A DNA stretch of 44,868 bases from an uncultured beta proteobacterium (GCA_903995005.1 CAJEZV010000008.1:1-44868); one strand, 5' to 3'; shown: positions 30,194-39,425, counted from the stretch's first letter. Program-made: numbers and translations. The notes: a model not told the origin generated them from the letters alone.

Positions 30194-32410
30194 ATGACTG
30201 CACGCACTACCTGTAATAGCCTTCAAGTAGCAACACCTCTTTATCGTTTTATTGAAGACAAGGTCCTTCCAGGAACTGGCATCAAGAGCGCTGACTTTTG
30301 GAAAGGTTTTGATGAAATTGTTAAGGACTTAACACCAAAAAATGAAGCTCTACTGGCAAAGCGTGATCGCTTGCAGTTGGATTTGGATAACTGGCATAAA
30401 GCCAATCCAGGCCCAATCAAAGATATGCCTGCTTATCGTAAGTACTTGAAAGAAATTGGTTATATCGATGATGTGCCAGCCAAGATTTCGGCTACTACTC
30501 AGAATGTGGACGATGAACTTGCTCTCCAAGCCGGACCTCAGCTGGTTGTTCCCGTATTAAATGCCCGCTATGCCTTAAATGCTGCTAACGCTCGTTGGGG
30601 CTCTTTGTATGATGCTTTGTATGGTACGGACGTTATCTCTGAAGCAGATGGCGCTACCAAGGATGGTGCTTACAACCCTATTCGCGGCGCTAAGGTAGTT
30701 GCTTATGCACGTCAGTTTTTAGATGAATCCGCTCCTTTGGCTGGTGCTTTATATAGCGATGTAGTGGCATACAGCGTCGCAGATAAAAAGCTGTCCGTCA
30801 AATTAAAAGATGGTAGTACTACTGGCTTAGTGGATGAAAAGCAGTTTGTTGGTTACCAAGGTGATGCTTCTGCACCATCTTCTGTTTTGTTGCGCAATCA
30901 CGGTATTCATATTGACATCCAAATTGATAAGACTAAAACGATTGGCGCTGCTGATTTAGCGGGAGTAAATGATGTAGTCCTTGAAGCTGCGCTCTCAACG
31001 ATTTTGGACTTAGAAGATTCGGTAGCAGTTGTTGATGGTGATGACAAGGTCCTTGCCTATGAGAACTGGTTGGGCATTCTGAAGGGTACTTTGGTTGAAG
31101 AAGTGAGTAAGGGTGGTAAGACTTTTACTCGCACACTCAATCCAGATCGCAAATACACCGCAGGCATTGGCGCTGTTAACGCTAAGGATGGCGTTGTCAC
31201 ATTGCATGGCCGATCACTCCTGTTTCTGCGTAACGTTGGCCACTTGATGACTAACCCAGCGATTATTACTGGCGAAGGTAAGGAAATCTACGAGGGTATC
31301 TTAGATGCAGTAGTGACCGTGTTAATTGCCTTGTATGACATCAATCGTCCAGCGACTCAAGCGATTGGCAATACCCGTAAAGGCTCTGTCTACATTGTTA
31401 AGCCAAAAATGCACAGCGCCGAAGAAGTGGCATTTGCAAGCGAGCTCTTTGGACGCGTTGAGAAATTACTGGGCTTGCCTGAGAACACAGTCAAATTGGG
31501 CATCATGGACGAAGAACGCCGTATGAGCGTCAATATTAAAGCTGCGATTGCTGCAGCTGGGGCTCGTGTTGCCTTTATTAATACCGGATTCTTAGACCGT
31601 ACTGGCGATGAAATGCATACCGGAATGTATGGCGGTGCCATGGTTCGTAAAGGCAGAATGAAGATTGCTAAGTGGTTCGGAGCCTATGAGCGCCGTAACG
31701 TTTTGGCGGGATTAGATTGTGGCCTGCGTGGCCGTGCACAGATTGGTAAGGGCATGTGGCCTGCGCCTGATCTCATGAAAGAAATGGTTGAGCAAAAAGG
31801 CGCACATCCTCTAGCAGGAGCAAATACCGCTTGGGTGCCATCGCCTACTGCCGCTACCCTGCATGCAATGCACTATCACCAGGTTGATGTCGCAAAGATC
31901 CAAGCCGACATGGAGATATTAGATACTGCAGCTGAGTATGAGGCTTTAACTGATGAGCTCTTAACTGTGCCAATTGCACTATATCCAGATTGGACTAAAG
32001 AAGAGATTCGCGAAGCCCTCAACAATAATTGCCAAGGTATTTTGGGCTACGTGGTTCGCTGGATTGACCAGGGTGTTGGTTGCTCTAAGGTGCCTGATAT
32101 TTATAACGTCGGCTTAATGGAAGATCGTGCAACATTGCGCATTTCCAGTCAGCATATTGCCAACTGGTTGCTGCATAAATATGTCACTAAGGCGGAAGTG
32201 AATGAAGCCTTACAGCGTATGGCTACTATTGTTGATACACAAAACGCCGGCGATCCTCTTTACAAGCCAATGATGCCGAACTATCAAGATTCATATGCCT
32301 ATCAAGCTGCAAGCGATCTGATCTTTAAGGGTCTTGAGCAGCCAAACGGGTATACAGAACCATTGCTGCATGCTTGGCGTTTGAAGGTTAAGCAGGCGCA
32401 AGCAAAGTAA
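30194..32410 (+). CDS. glcB: Malate synthase G
   Basis: Condenses glyoxylate with acetyl-CoA to malate. 738 residues, typical of the long G isoform. Core motifs include [67 protein letters not shown] and [20 protein letters not shown]. No aceA (isocitrate lyase) or glcDEF genes lie nearby, so in this window it stands alone between purA and a hypothetical gene. A strong terminator follows. Confidence 0.97.
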   Translation: MTARTTCNSLQVATPLYRFIEDKVLPGTGIKSADFWKGFDEIVKDLTPKNEALLAKRDRLQLDLDNWHKANPGPIKDMPAYRKYLKEIGYIDDVPAKISATTQNVDDELALQAGPQLVVPVLNARYALNAANARWGSLYDALYGTDVISEADGATKDGAYNPIRGAKVVAYARQFLDESAPLAGALYSDVVAYSVADKKLSVKLKDGSTTGLVDEKQFVGYQGDASAPSSVLLRNHGIHIDIQIDKTKTIGAADLAGVNDVVLEAALSTILDLEDSVAVVDGDDKVLAYENWLGILKGTLVEEVSKGGKTFTRTLNPDRKYTAGIGAVNAKDGVVTLHGRSLLFLRNVGHLMTNPAIITGEGKEIYEGILDAVVTVLIALYDINRPATQAIGNTRKGSVYIVKPKMHSAEEVAFASELFGRVEKLLGLPENTVKLGIMDEERRMSVNIKAAIAAAGARVAFINTGFLDRTGDEMHTGMYGGAMVRKGRMKIAKWFGAYERRNVLAGLDCGLRGRAQIGKGMWPAPDLMKEMVEQKGAHPLAGANTAWVPSPTAATLHAMHYHQVDVAKIQADMEILDTAAEYEALTDELLTVPIALYPDWTKEEIREALNNNCQGILGYVVRWIDQGVGCSKVPDIYNVGLMEDRATLRISSQHIANWLLHKYVTKAEVNEALQRMATIVDTQNAGDPLYKPMMPNYQDSYAYQAASDLIFKGLEQPNGYTEPLLHAWRLKVKQAQAK

Positions 32411-32432
32411 TCTGACGTGAAACTCACCATAG

Positions 32433-32464
32433 AATGGATTTGTCGCAAGGCAAATCCATTTTTT
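32433..32464 (+). terminator. Intrinsic terminator of glcB
   Basis: Perfect 10-bp stem AATGGATTTG (32433-32442) / CAAATCCATT (32451-32460) with an eight-base loop, followed by a T-run ending at 32464. It ends 15 bases before the next ATG, so the next gene needs its own promoter or readthrough. Confidence 0.9.
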
Positions 32465-32479
32465 GTTTAGCGCATCCAC

Positions 32480-32971
32480 ATGTTTAGCTTTCTAAACCCG
32501 TTCTCCAAATCTCGGCAGACCTTCCCATTGCAGCTCAATGATGGTGGTAGGGAGAAGGCTGGTTTTAAGGGTGGGGCAGGTGACTGCGTGGTCAGATCCA
32601 TTGCAATTGCCGCCAAGCTGCCCTATCTGCAGGTCTATGAGGACCTCAGAAGCGCTAACCAACACTATGCCGAGCTCAAGAACGATCGCTTGGCTAGGCG
32701 TCTCAATAACAAGGGTTCTTCACCTCGTAACGGCAACCATCGCAATGTCTTTCACGATTACATCCTAGGCCTTGGATTTGAATGGGTTCCAACCATGAAG
32801 GTGGGGGCAGGCTGTCGAGTACACCTGAGGCCCAATGAACTTCCTGATGGAGCATTAATTGTGAAGGTTTCCAAGCACTTAACTGCAATAGTTGATGGAG
32901 TTATTCAAGATACACACAATCCATCCAGAGGTGGAAATCGTTGTGTTTATGGCTATTACATTAAGAAATAG
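32480..32971 (+). CDS. Hypothetical protein with papain-like cysteine-peptidase signature
   Basis: 163 residues, not assigned to a named family. GDCVVRSIAIA places a Cys (C36) at the head of a helix after Gly-Asp, a pattern seen in papain-like and C39-like folds. About 97 residues later SKHLTAIVDGVIQDTHNPSRGG offers a His (H133) at the start of a beta hairpin followed by D144 or N147, giving a possible Cys-His-Asp/Asn triad. There is no signal peptide or transmembrane helix, so it should be cytoplasmic. No obvious ribosome site precedes the ATG, and the gene begins just after the glcB terminator. A bidirectional terminator lies downstream. I recall similar short proteins scattered in phages and bacteria; the function is unknown, and it may be a transferred gene. 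Confidence 0.75.
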   Translation: MFSFLNPFSKSRQTFPLQLNDGGREKAGFKGGAGDCVVRSIAIAAKLPYLQVYEDLRSANQHYAELKNDRLARRLNNKGSSPRNGNHRNVFHDYILGLGFEWVPTMKVGAGCRVHLRPNELPDGALIVKVSKHLTAIVDGVIQDTHNPSRGGNRCVYGYYIKK

Positions 32972-33000
32972 GCTCAAAAAGACCTAAAAAGACCAATAAA

Positions 33001-33031
33001 AAAAGCCCCAGAGCAGAGCTCGAGGGCTTTT
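33001..33031. terminator. Bidirectional terminator between convergent genes
   Basis: AAAAGCCC (33001-33008) pairs with GGGCTTTT (33024-33031); an inner stem GAGC/GCTC with AGA loop sits inside. The plus strand ends in TTTT; the minus strand ends in a run of at least seven T. It serves the hypothetical gene at 32480 and the minus-strand small gene at 33082. Confidence 0.85.
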
Positions 33032-33081
33032 GCCAATAATTGGCGAAAAACAGCTAAATTTAGCGATAAATCAGCAATAAA

Positions 33082-33237
33082 TTACCAATTTCCGCTGATT
33101 TTATGACTTTTCTGTTCCATGATCTTGGCTTCTGCCCATGCTGCTGAAATCAGGGCAAAAAAGTCCCTAATTGCAAAAAAAGGTTTAGAACCAAAGCTGG
33201 AGCTTTGTGAAAAACTAACTGAGTTTGAATGTGCCAT
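33082..33237 (-). CDS. Small hypothetical protein, 51 residues
   Basis: The start ATG (33237) is preceded on the minus strand by TTAAGGAGACCTAAA, an excellent ribosome site; a longer frame from 33273 is unlikely. The protein begins MAHSNSVSFSQSSSFGSKPF, then a hydrophobic/aromatic helix around FFAIRDFFALISAAWAEAKIM, and a basic tail ending in Trp. The amphipathic helix could bind membrane or protein. It has a downstream terminator on its own strand and a 10-bp palindrome upstream, so it looks like a genuine independent small gene. No family recognised. Confidence 0.68.
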   Translation of the reverse strand: MAHSNSVSFSQSSSFGSKPFFAIRDFFALISAAWAEAKIMEQKSHKISGNW

Positions 33238-33252
33238 TTTAGGTCTCCTTAA

Positions 33253-33262
33253 GGGTATACCC
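33253..33262. promoter_or_regulatory. 10-bp palindrome upstream of the small minus-strand gene
   Basis: GGGTATACCC is a perfect palindrome 15 bases upstream of the ATG at 33237, between the ribosome site and the probable promoter region. It could be an operator half or overlap a -10 (TATACC on the minus strand). The rest of the 292-base gap to the next gene holds only the promoter listed next. Confidence 0.3.
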
Positions 33263-33443
33263 TGATGATACACCTAATCACACAAAAATGTTGCGAGGCA
33301 GCAAAAAACCTGGTTAAAGCTTCTGTGAGTGGTTTTTGAGCCTAAGTCTGCGGGTGGGTATGCGTTGTGTCAATCTTGACGAAGGCTGCCCAAATTTGCA
33401 CTTCTGAAATAAGGACACCTTTAAAGAGTGCTGAGTAGGTAAA

Positions 33444-33472
33444 TTGGCAGGTCTTTGTTGGCATCGTAAGAT
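33444..33472 (+). promoter_or_regulatory. Promoter of the dienelactone hydrolase gene
   Basis: TTGGCA (33444-33449) and TAAGAT (33467-33472) with an ideal 17-base spacer, about 58 bases before the ATG at 33530. Confidence 0.6.
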
Positions 33473-33529
33473 TGATAATGGCATGCGGCACCATTGAAAT
33501 AGAGTATTCAGAAAATACAAGGAGATCTC

Positions 33530-34213
33530 ATGATTCAATTTAAAAGACCCGATGGTTCTGCTGTGGAGGGTTATTTGGCAGAGCCTGCAGATCAAGCCAA
33601 TGCTCCAGGTGTTGTAGTTATCCAAGAGTGGTGGGGGCTGGATGATGAGGTCAAATCAGTGGCAGATCGTTTGGCTAAAGCAGGTTACCGCGCCTTAGTG
33701 CCTGACCTCTATCGCGGCAAGCTAGCACTCGAAGCGAATGAGGCTGAGCACTTGATGAATGGGTTGAACTTTGGTGACGCTGCTACCCAAGATATTCGTG
33801 GCGCAGTTCAATACTTGAAAGCAACAGGCAGCCAGAAGGTTGCTGTTACTGGATTTTGTATGGGCGGAGCTTTAACTATTCTCTCGGCGTGTAATGTTCC
33901 CGAGCTCGATGGCACAGTGGTTTGGTACGGGTATCCTCCATTGGAGTATGTTGATGCCGCAGCTATTCAGAAACCGATGATGGCTCATTGGTCAATGCAC
34001 GACGAGTTCTTTTCGATTGCAGGTGTAGTCCAGTTAGAAGAGAAATTGAAACAGGCTGGTACTAGCTATGACTTTTATCGCTACGACACTAAACACGCTT
34101 TTGCCAATCCGAAGTCGGCTGTGCGTGGCTTACCTCCTCTGGAGTACAGCGCCGAGGCTGCTAAGCTGGCCTGGGAGCGAACTATGGAGTTCTTTAAAAA
34201 GAACTTGGCTTAA
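33530..34213 (+). CDS. Dienelactone hydrolase family protein
   Basis: Cytosolic alpha/beta hydrolase of 227 residues related to carboxymethylenebutenolidase. The Cys-His-Asp triad is complete: C110 in the elbow GFCMGG, D158 in SMHDEFF and H189 in TKHAFANP; the oxyanion/activator Glu is E33 in IQEWWGL. CAAGGAGAT gives a strong ribosome site. The natural substrate is uncertain: no aromatic-catabolism genes surround it, so a housekeeping or detoxification role is as likely as chlorocatechol breakdown. Expressed from its own promoter; the next gene follows after 20 bases. Confidence 0.9.
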   Translation: MIQFKRPDGSAVEGYLAEPADQANAPGVVVIQEWWGLDDEVKSVADRLAKAGYRALVPDLYRGKLALEANEAEHLMNGLNFGDAATQDIRGAVQYLKATGSQKVAVTGFCMGGALTILSACNVPELDGTVVWYGYPPLEYVDAAAIQKPMMAHWSMHDEFFSIAGVVQLEEKLKQAGTSYDFYRYDTKHAFANPKSAVRGLPPLEYSAEAAKLAWERTMEFFKKNLA

Positions 34214-34233
34214 CTATCTCACTAGACTTCACT

Positions 34234-34731
34234 ATGCATTTGTTCTCTGAAAATCTCGCTGTAGAAATCGCCTCTTACTATCGCAATCTCGCCTTAGGGC
34301 ATGGGGTGGTACCAAAGGTATTTACCTTGGTAAATGGGGAAGGGGATCAATTTCTATTCTTTATTGATGATCTGGGAATGGAGAAGGAGGAAGAGGATCA
34401 GCTCTTGGCATACATCGTCAAAGAGCATGATGCCGTTTCCTATGCACGTGGAACGCTAGTGATTGTTGAAAAGAATCAGCAATATATCGAGTTTGCAGTT
34501 GTAGATCGTGATGATGAGGAAGCAATTGTTTGCTCCGCAGAGCTAACGCGAGATATGGATGACAAGCCCATTGCGCTTACGGAGTTTGAAAAAACCTTAG
34601 TAAAAAAGACTTCGATTGTTTTTGGAAAACTCTTTGAGCCAGTCAGCCTATCAGAAGCAAAGATAGAAGACTTTGAAAGTCTTTGGGATGAGATGAAACC
34701 CAAGATTTTGCATCGCTCCATGGGAATCTAA
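34234..34731 (+). CDS. Hypothetical acidic protein, 165 residues
   Basis: No family recognised. No signal peptide or membrane helix, many Asp/Glu (for example DDLGMEKEEEDQ and VDRDDEEAIV), and alternating strands and helices consistent with a compact alpha/beta fold. It lies 20 bases downstream of the dienelactone hydrolase gene and probably shares its transcript. Coding is supported by normal codon use and by the lack of any rival frame. A 7-bp inverted repeat follows the stop. Confidence 0.8.
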   Translation: MHLFSENLAVEIASYYRNLALGHGVVPKVFTLVNGEGDQFLFFIDDLGMEKEEEDQLLAYIVKEHDAVSYARGTLVIVEKNQQYIEFAVVDRDDEEAIVCSAELTRDMDDKPIALTEFEKTLVKKTSIVFGKLFEPVSLSEAKIEDFESLWDEMKPKILHRSMGI

Positions 34732-34733
34732 CT

Positions 34734-34753
34734 CAAGCACATGATGGTGCTTG
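34734..34753. repeat. Inverted repeat after the acidic hypothetical gene
   Basis: CAAGCAC (34734-34740) / GTGCTTG (34747-34753), loop ATGATG, starting just after the stop codon. It lacks a T-run on the plus strand. A second inverted repeat ACCCC/GGGGT lies at 34787-34802. They may end or protect transcripts of the convergent hypothetical gene and tRNA-Leu. Confidence 0.5.
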
Positions 34754-34823
34754 GTCATTATGGTGGTCTTGTAATTGGTTGATTTGACCCCATATAAGGG
34801 GTAGAAGTATTGGGGGAGGTGTT

Positions 34824-34910
34824 TGGTGCCCAGGAAGGGACTCGAACCCCCACAACCTTACGATCGCCAGCACCTGAAGCTGGTGCGTCTACCAATTTCG
34901 CCACCTGGGC
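34824..34910 (-). tRNA. tRNA-Leu (anticodon CAG)
   Basis: The minus strand reads a complete class II tRNA of 87 bases with encoded CCA. The acceptor stem is GCCCAGG (5' end at 34910) with CCTGGGC; the D-arm includes TGGTAGACGC; the anticodon stem CCAGC/GCTGG encloses TTCAGGT, giving anticodon CAG at 34876-34874; a long variable arm follows; and the T-arm is GGTTCGAGTCC. It decodes CUG. Confidence 0.97.
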
Positions 34911-34918
34911 ATGCCTCT

Positions 34919-34924
34919 ATTATA
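34919..34924 (-). promoter_or_regulatory. Probable -10 box of tRNA-Leu
   Basis: On the minus strand TATAAT lies nine bases upstream of the tRNA 5' end. A TTGGAG upstream is too close (12 bases) to be an ideal -35. Confidence 0.5.
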
Positions 34925-35067
34925 GGGGGATGGTTGCTCCAAGGGCTTTTCTAAGCCAATTTGGCTTTTTTCCTGCAGACTCAATGGTTTGATACAGTAG
35001 GCTTATTCATAACAAAAATAGATATCAATAGATATATAGCAAGGGCATGTATTGCCGAAGGAATTAA

Positions 35068-37449
35068 ATGCGTAAAGCAAAAGCCTTGGTGTCACGTGAG
35101 GCTGACCGTTTAGGAACAGTCCAAGGCCACCGAGATGGATTTGGGTTTGTAATCCCCGATGATGGTGGTGAAGATATTTTTCTCTCTGAGCGAGAGATGT
35201 CTCGTGTCATGCACGGCGATAGAGTTAATGTCAGAGTGTTGGGAACCGATCGACGTGGTCGCCCCGAAGGGCAAATTGTTGAAGTTGTGCTGCATGCAAA
35301 TAAAGTGGTCATTGGCAGATTGCTCAATGAGAATGGCGTATTGATTGTTGCGCCTGAAGATAATCGTATTGGCCATGACATCTTGATTCCGCCAAAGGGA
35401 CAAGGTCAAGCAAAATTAGGTCAAGTAGTGAGTGTTGAGATCATTGACTATCCCGATAGCTATCGCCAAGCTGTGGGCCGTGTCGTAGAGGTTCTGGGTG
35501 AGATTGACGATCCCGGTATGGAGATCGAAATCGCTGTACGGAAGTACGGCGTACCCCATGAGTTTTCAGCTGCCGCCATGAAAGAGGCTGCAGCCCTTCC
35601 AGATTCTGTGCAACAAGAAGATTTAGAAGGTCGCGTTGATTTACGCGATATCCCTTTGGTCACCATTGATGGTGCTGATGCTAGAGACTTTGATGATGCG
35701 GTGTATTGCGAGCCCATCATGTACGGTAAGACCAAAGCTTGGCGTTTAATTGTAGGCATTGCCGATGTGTCGCATTACGTTAAACCAGGTCATCCATTGG
35801 ATGATGAAGGTTTGCTGCGCGCAACTTCGGTGTATTTTCCAAGACGCGTCATTCCGATGCTTCCAGAGAAGATCTCGAATGGCCTGTGTTCCCTCAATCC
35901 AGGAGTAGACCGTCTCTGTATGGTCTGTGACTCTGTAGTAGATAACAACGGCATTGTGCTGGCTTATCAGTTCTATCCAGCAGTGATGCATTCTGCTCAG
36001 CGTTTTACTTATGACACGGTTTGGGAGATCCTATCTAATAGTAAGGGGCCTGAAGCTGTGCGATTTGCTCAGTTCAGCCCATTGCTGGGTAATCTGTACT
36101 CGCTTTATAAGATTCTCTTAGCGGCGCGTGAGAAGCGGGGTGCCATTGAGTTTGAAACCACTGAGACTCAGATCATCAGTAATGAGCTTGGCAAGATCTT
36201 GCGCATTGAGCCGCGCCTGCGCAATGATGCGCATCGCTTAATTGAAGAGTGCATGTTGACGGCAAACGTTTGTGCTGCTGATTTCATTGATAAAAATAAA
36301 CACTTAAGCCTGTACCGTGTTCACGGAGAGCCCTCTGAAGAGAAGCTGGTGACCTTACGTCAAGTACTGAGAACTTCAGGTCTTTCACTGGGTGGTGGTG
36401 AAAAACCAAAGCCCCGTGATTTTGCAAAATTGATGCGCGAGATCAAAGATCGCCCTGATGCCAATATGCTGCAGTCCGTAGTATTGCGCTCTATGCAACA
36501 AGCGATGTATCAGCCAGACAATGAAGGCCACTTTGGCTTAGCTTATCCAGCGTACTCGCATTTCACAAGCCCAATTCGCAGGTATCCAGATCTACTGACG
36601 CATCGTGTCATTAAGTCGATTCTGCAGAAAAAGCCATACGCTCCTGTATTGCCAGCTACTGTTCCGCTCAATCTCACGCTGCCGCGCAAGGGTAAAGGGC
36701 GTGAGAATGCAGTCAATGCCAAGAAATCCCATAGTGATGCTAAAGCCGGTGCTGCTAAAGGCGCTAAAACACCAAAAGGTGCAAACGCTGCTTTGCCAAT
36801 CTGGGGTCAATTAGGTGTTCACTGCTCTTCCAATGAGCGCCGTGCAGATGAGGCATCACGTGATGTTGAAGCATGGCTTAAGTGCTATTACATGCGCGAC
36901 CATTTGGGTCAAGAATATGCGGGCACAGTAACCAGCGTTGCTAACTTTGGATTATTTATTCAGCTTGAGAACCTCTTTGTTGAAGGCATGGTTCACGTGA
37001 CTGAGTTAGGTGGCGATTACTTCCAGTATGACGAGGCTCGTCAAGAACTACGAGGAGAGAGAACCGGGATTCGTTATCGCTTAGGGGATCGTTTGCATGT
37101 TCTCGTCAGCCGTGTTGATCTAGATGCCCGCAAGATTGAATTTAGTCTTGTGAAGTCGATGGGCGCAGAAGCTGGCGGTGTCTCTAGTCGTCGTCAACTG
37201 CTCTTGGCTACGGATACTGGTAGGCCTAATAAGAAGGCAGCCCCCAAGAAGAGCCGTCCTGCAAGTAGGGTTCCACAAAAGCCTAGCGGAATCAATGTGA
37301 ATGCTGCTAAGTCTGCAGGTAATTTGAATGCCAACCAATCCAAGAGCAAAGCGGGTCGCAAGAATGGCAAATCGAAACCTGGAAGATCTGTTGGTAAACC
37401 AGCTGGTAGCAAGCCACCGGTGCGAAGCACCAATGCTCGCCGTAAATAA
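35068..37449 (+). CDS. rnr: Ribonuclease R (lacks the N-terminal winged-helix domain)
   Basis: Processive 3'-5' exoribonuclease that degrades structured RNA. 793 residues. It begins almost directly with the cold-shock domain (GTVQGHRDGFGFVIPDDGGEDIFL), then the second CSD, the RNB catalytic domain with DGADARDFDDAVYC, then an S1 domain (about 613-690, EYAGTVTSVANFGLFIQL) and a long Lys/Ala/Asn-rich basic tail. A Lys/Gly/Ala-rich insert lies at about 530-575. The ATG at 35068 has AAGGAA upstream and a TAA lies in frame immediately before it, so the missing N-terminal helix-turn-helix region of other RNase R proteins is not hidden upstream. Followed by rlmB after 15 bases. Confidence 0.95.
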   Translation: MRKAKALVSREADRLGTVQGHRDGFGFVIPDDGGEDIFLSEREMSRVMHGDRVNVRVLGTDRRGRPEGQIVEVVLHANKVVIGRLLNENGVLIVAPEDNRIGHDILIPPKGQGQAKLGQVVSVEIIDYPDSYRQAVGRVVEVLGEIDDPGMEIEIAVRKYGVPHEFSAAAMKEAAALPDSVQQEDLEGRVDLRDIPLVTIDGADARDFDDAVYCEPIMYGKTKAWRLIVGIADVSHYVKPGHPLDDEGLLRATSVYFPRRVIPMLPEKISNGLCSLNPGVDRLCMVCDSVVDNNGIVLAYQFYPAVMHSAQRFTYDTVWEILSNSKGPEAVRFAQFSPLLGNLYSLYKILLAAREKRGAIEFETTETQIISNELGKILRIEPRLRNDAHRLIEECMLTANVCAADFIDKNKHLSLYRVHGEPSEEKLVTLRQVLRTSGLSLGGGEKPKPRDFAKLMREIKDRPDANMLQSVVLRSMQQAMYQPDNEGHFGLAYPAYSHFTSPIRRYPDLLTHRVIKSILQKKPYAPVLPATVPLNLTLPRKGKGRENAVNAKKSHSDAKAGAAKGAKTPKGANAALPIWGQLGVHCSSNERRADEASRDVEAWLKCYYMRDHLGQEYAGTVTSVANFGLFIQLENLFVEGMVHVTELGGDYFQYDEARQELRGERTGIRYRLGDRLHVLVSRVDLDARKIEFSLVKSMGAEAGGVSSRRQLLLATDTGRPNKKAAPKKSRPASRVPQKPSGINVNAAKSAGNLNANQSKSKAGRKNGKSKPGRSVGKPAGSKPPVRSTNARRK

Positions 37450-37464
37450 AGAGTAAATAAAACA

Positions 37465-38232
37465 ATGAAACAAATATTAGTTGGCTTTCATGCGGTTCAA
37501 GCGCGCTTACGCGTTGATCCTGATAGCTTGAAAGCGGTTTACTTTGACCCCAGTCGTCGCGATAGACGAATGGGTGATTTTTTAAAGCAAGCTGAAGAGA
37601 TCTTGGGTGAACGATTGCATGCGGCTGATGCGGAGCGTTTGCATAAACTGACTGGCCATGATCGTCATCAAGGTGTTGTTGCCTTGGCTGAAAAAATGAC
37701 TGTAGCGCGCACTATCACTGAAGTGGTGGAAGATGCTGAGAGTGCTCAGAAGAAACCATTATTCCTAGTGTTGGATGGTGTGACTGATCCACACAACTTC
37801 GGCGCCTGCTTACGGGTTGCAGATGGTGCAGGGGTTGATGCAGTAGTCATTCCAAAAGATCGTTCGGCATCTATTAATGCAACCGTCAGCAAGGTATCGA
37901 GCGGCGCATCTGAAGTCATGCCCGTGATTACAGTAACTAACCTTGTACGTAGCATGAAAGAGATGCAAGAGGCTGGTGTCTGGCTAGTGGGCACTGATGA
38001 TGAAGCTGAAAAGTCAATCTATGATCTTGACCTTACGGGTCCGATCGCAATAGTGATGGGCGCTGAGGGTGAGGGCATGCGTCGTCTTACCCGTGAAACC
38101 TGTGATGAGCTTGTACGCATCCCAATGCAAGGTGTAGTGTCAAGTTTGAATGTGTCTGTAGCAAGTGGCGTATGCTTGTATGAGGCATTAAGACAGCGCC
38201 TAGCGAAAGCAACTAATAAAGCTGCCAAGTAA
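37465..38232 (+). CDS. rlmB: 23S rRNA (guanosine-2251-2'-O)-methyltransferase RlmB
   Basis: SPOUT-family (TrmH/SpoU) methyltransferase, 255 residues. An N-terminal L30e-like substrate domain (about 1-75) precedes the SPOUT core. The three SpoU motifs are present: [35 protein letters not shown], and [22 protein letters not shown]. The rnr-rlmB pairing is widespread in proteobacteria, linking RNA decay and rRNA maturation. Confidence 0.96.
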   Translation: MKQILVGFHAVQARLRVDPDSLKAVYFDPSRRDRRMGDFLKQAEEILGERLHAADAERLHKLTGHDRHQGVVALAEKMTVARTITEVVEDAESAQKKPLFLVLDGVTDPHNFGACLRVADGAGVDAVVIPKDRSASINATVSKVSSGASEVMPVITVTNLVRSMKEMQEAGVWLVGTDDEAEKSIYDLDLTGPIAIVMGAEGEGMRRLTRETCDELVRIPMQGVVSSLNVSVASGVCLYEALRQRLAKATNKAAK

Positions 38233-38251
38233 GTTACCTGAAAGGCTTTAT

Positions 38252-38437
38252 ATGAAATGCAATATTGGTCACACTGACCGTGTTCTCCGCATGACCGTTG
38301 GCGTTACCCTGATCGGTTTAGCAGTATTTGGGATTACTGGACCTTGGGCCTGGATTGGCATCATTCCGTTAGCAACCGGCATGCTTGGTAATTGCCCCGC
38401 TTATGGCTTACTTGGCATTGATACCGCCAATAAGTAA
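38252..38437 (+). CDS. DUF2892 (YgaP-type) small inner-membrane protein
   Basis: 61 residues. The conserved beginning MKCNIGHTDRVLRMTVG leads into two hydrophobic helices separated by GPWAW, and the end GNCPAYGLLGIDT is diagnostic of the DUF2892 family, which in E. coli is fused to a rhodanese domain in YgaP. Here the rhodanese part is absent. A GAAAGG site precedes the ATG. Convergent with tal, 22 bases between the stops. Function unknown. Confidence 0.88.
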   Translation: MKCNIGHTDRVLRMTVGVTLIGLAVFGITGPWAWIGIIPLATGMLGNCPAYGLLGIDTANK

Positions 38438-38459
38438 AACAAAGCAGCTATTAGAGGTC

Positions 38460-39425
38460 TTACTTAGCGAGTAAGGCTTCTAGTTTTTCTGTATCAATAC
38501 AGAAATTACGAATACCCTCAGCTAATTTCTCGGTTGCCATTGCATCATTATTGAGTTGTAGACGGAAACTAGACTCATCTAGCTTCAGTGGGGACAGTTT
38601 TTCTGCATGAGCACTAGCTGCATCTAACTTTTTACTCACGGGTGCAGTGCTACTTTGCAGTTCTGCCAAAAGTTCTGGGCTGATTGTGAGTAAGTCACAG
38701 CCTGCAAGTTCCAAGATTTGGCTGGTATTACGAAAGCTCGCACCCATAATCTCTGTAGTGATGCCAAAGTGTTTGTAGTAAGTAAATATTTTCTTCACGG
38801 AAGTCACGCCAGGGTCGTTAGCACCACCATGGCTAGCATCGTTCCAATTGGCTCCCAGCTTAGTCTTATTCCAGTCGGTAATGCGTCCCACAAACGGGGA
38901 GATCAACTTTGCATTTGCTGCGCCACAAGCTGCAGCCTGTACTAAAGAGAAGAGCAGAGTCATATTGCAATGAATGCCAGCCGCCTCTAGTTCTTTTGCA
39001 GCAGCAATACCTTCCCAGGTGCCAGCAAGCTTAATCAAGATCCGCGTGCGATCAATACCATGTGACTCATATAAGGAAATAATGTGTTTAGCCTTGGTAA
39101 CCGTTGCCTTGGTATCAAAAGAGAGACGAGCATCGACTTCAGTAGAAACACGTCCTGGAACAATTTTCAGAATCTCTAAACCAAACGCCACTAAGATATA
39201 GTCAACCAAGTCGGTGGGGTTCATCCCAGGATGCGCATCTTTTACTGACTGCACCAGGGCCTGGTAATTACTCTGCTGAGCTGCCTTGAGAATGAGTGAT
39301 GGATTGGTTGTCGCATCCTGCGGCTGAAATGCCTGCATGCGCTCAAAGTCACCCGTATCGGCAACGACTGTTGTGAGCTTTTTGAGTTGCTCTAGTTGGC
39401 TTAAGGCTGAAGAGGTGCTATTCAT
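38460..39425 (-). CDS. tal: Transaldolase
   Basis: Transfers dihydroxyacetone units between sugar phosphates in the non-oxidative pentose-phosphate pathway. 321 residues, the typical TalB-like length. The Schiff-base lysine is K132 in [25 protein letters not shown] near the N-terminus, [22 protein letters not shown] and PFVGRITDW are further signatures. It is divergent from rpiA across a 105-base gap that contains the palindrome ATCATATGAT; no clear promoter could be chosen there. Confidence 0.97.
   Translation of the reverse strand: MNSTSSALSQLEQLKKLTTVVADTGDFERMQAFQPQDATTNPSLILKAAQQSNYQALVQSVKDAHPGMNPTDLVDYILVAFGLEILKIVPGRVSTEVDARLSFDTKATVTKAKHIISLYESHGIDRTRILIKLAGTWEGIAAAKELEAAGIHCNMTLLFSLVQAAACGAANAKLISPFVGRITDWNKTKLGANWNDASHGGANDPGVTSVKKIFTYYKHFGITTEIMGASFRNTSQILELAGCDLLTISPELLAELQSSTAPVSKKLDAASAHAEKLSPLKLDESSFRLQLNNDAMATEKLAEGIRNFCIDTEKLEALLAK

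Noticed and set aside
33314-33625. Minus-strand ORF of 103 codons overlapping the dienelactone hydrolase start
   Set aside because: It covers the promoter and first codons of a well-supported gene, has no ribosome site and no protein-like pattern.
34810-34992. Plus-strand ORF of 60 codons
   Set aside because: It is the antisense translation of tRNA-Leu ([16 protein letters not shown] is a familiar spurious product) and has no independent support.
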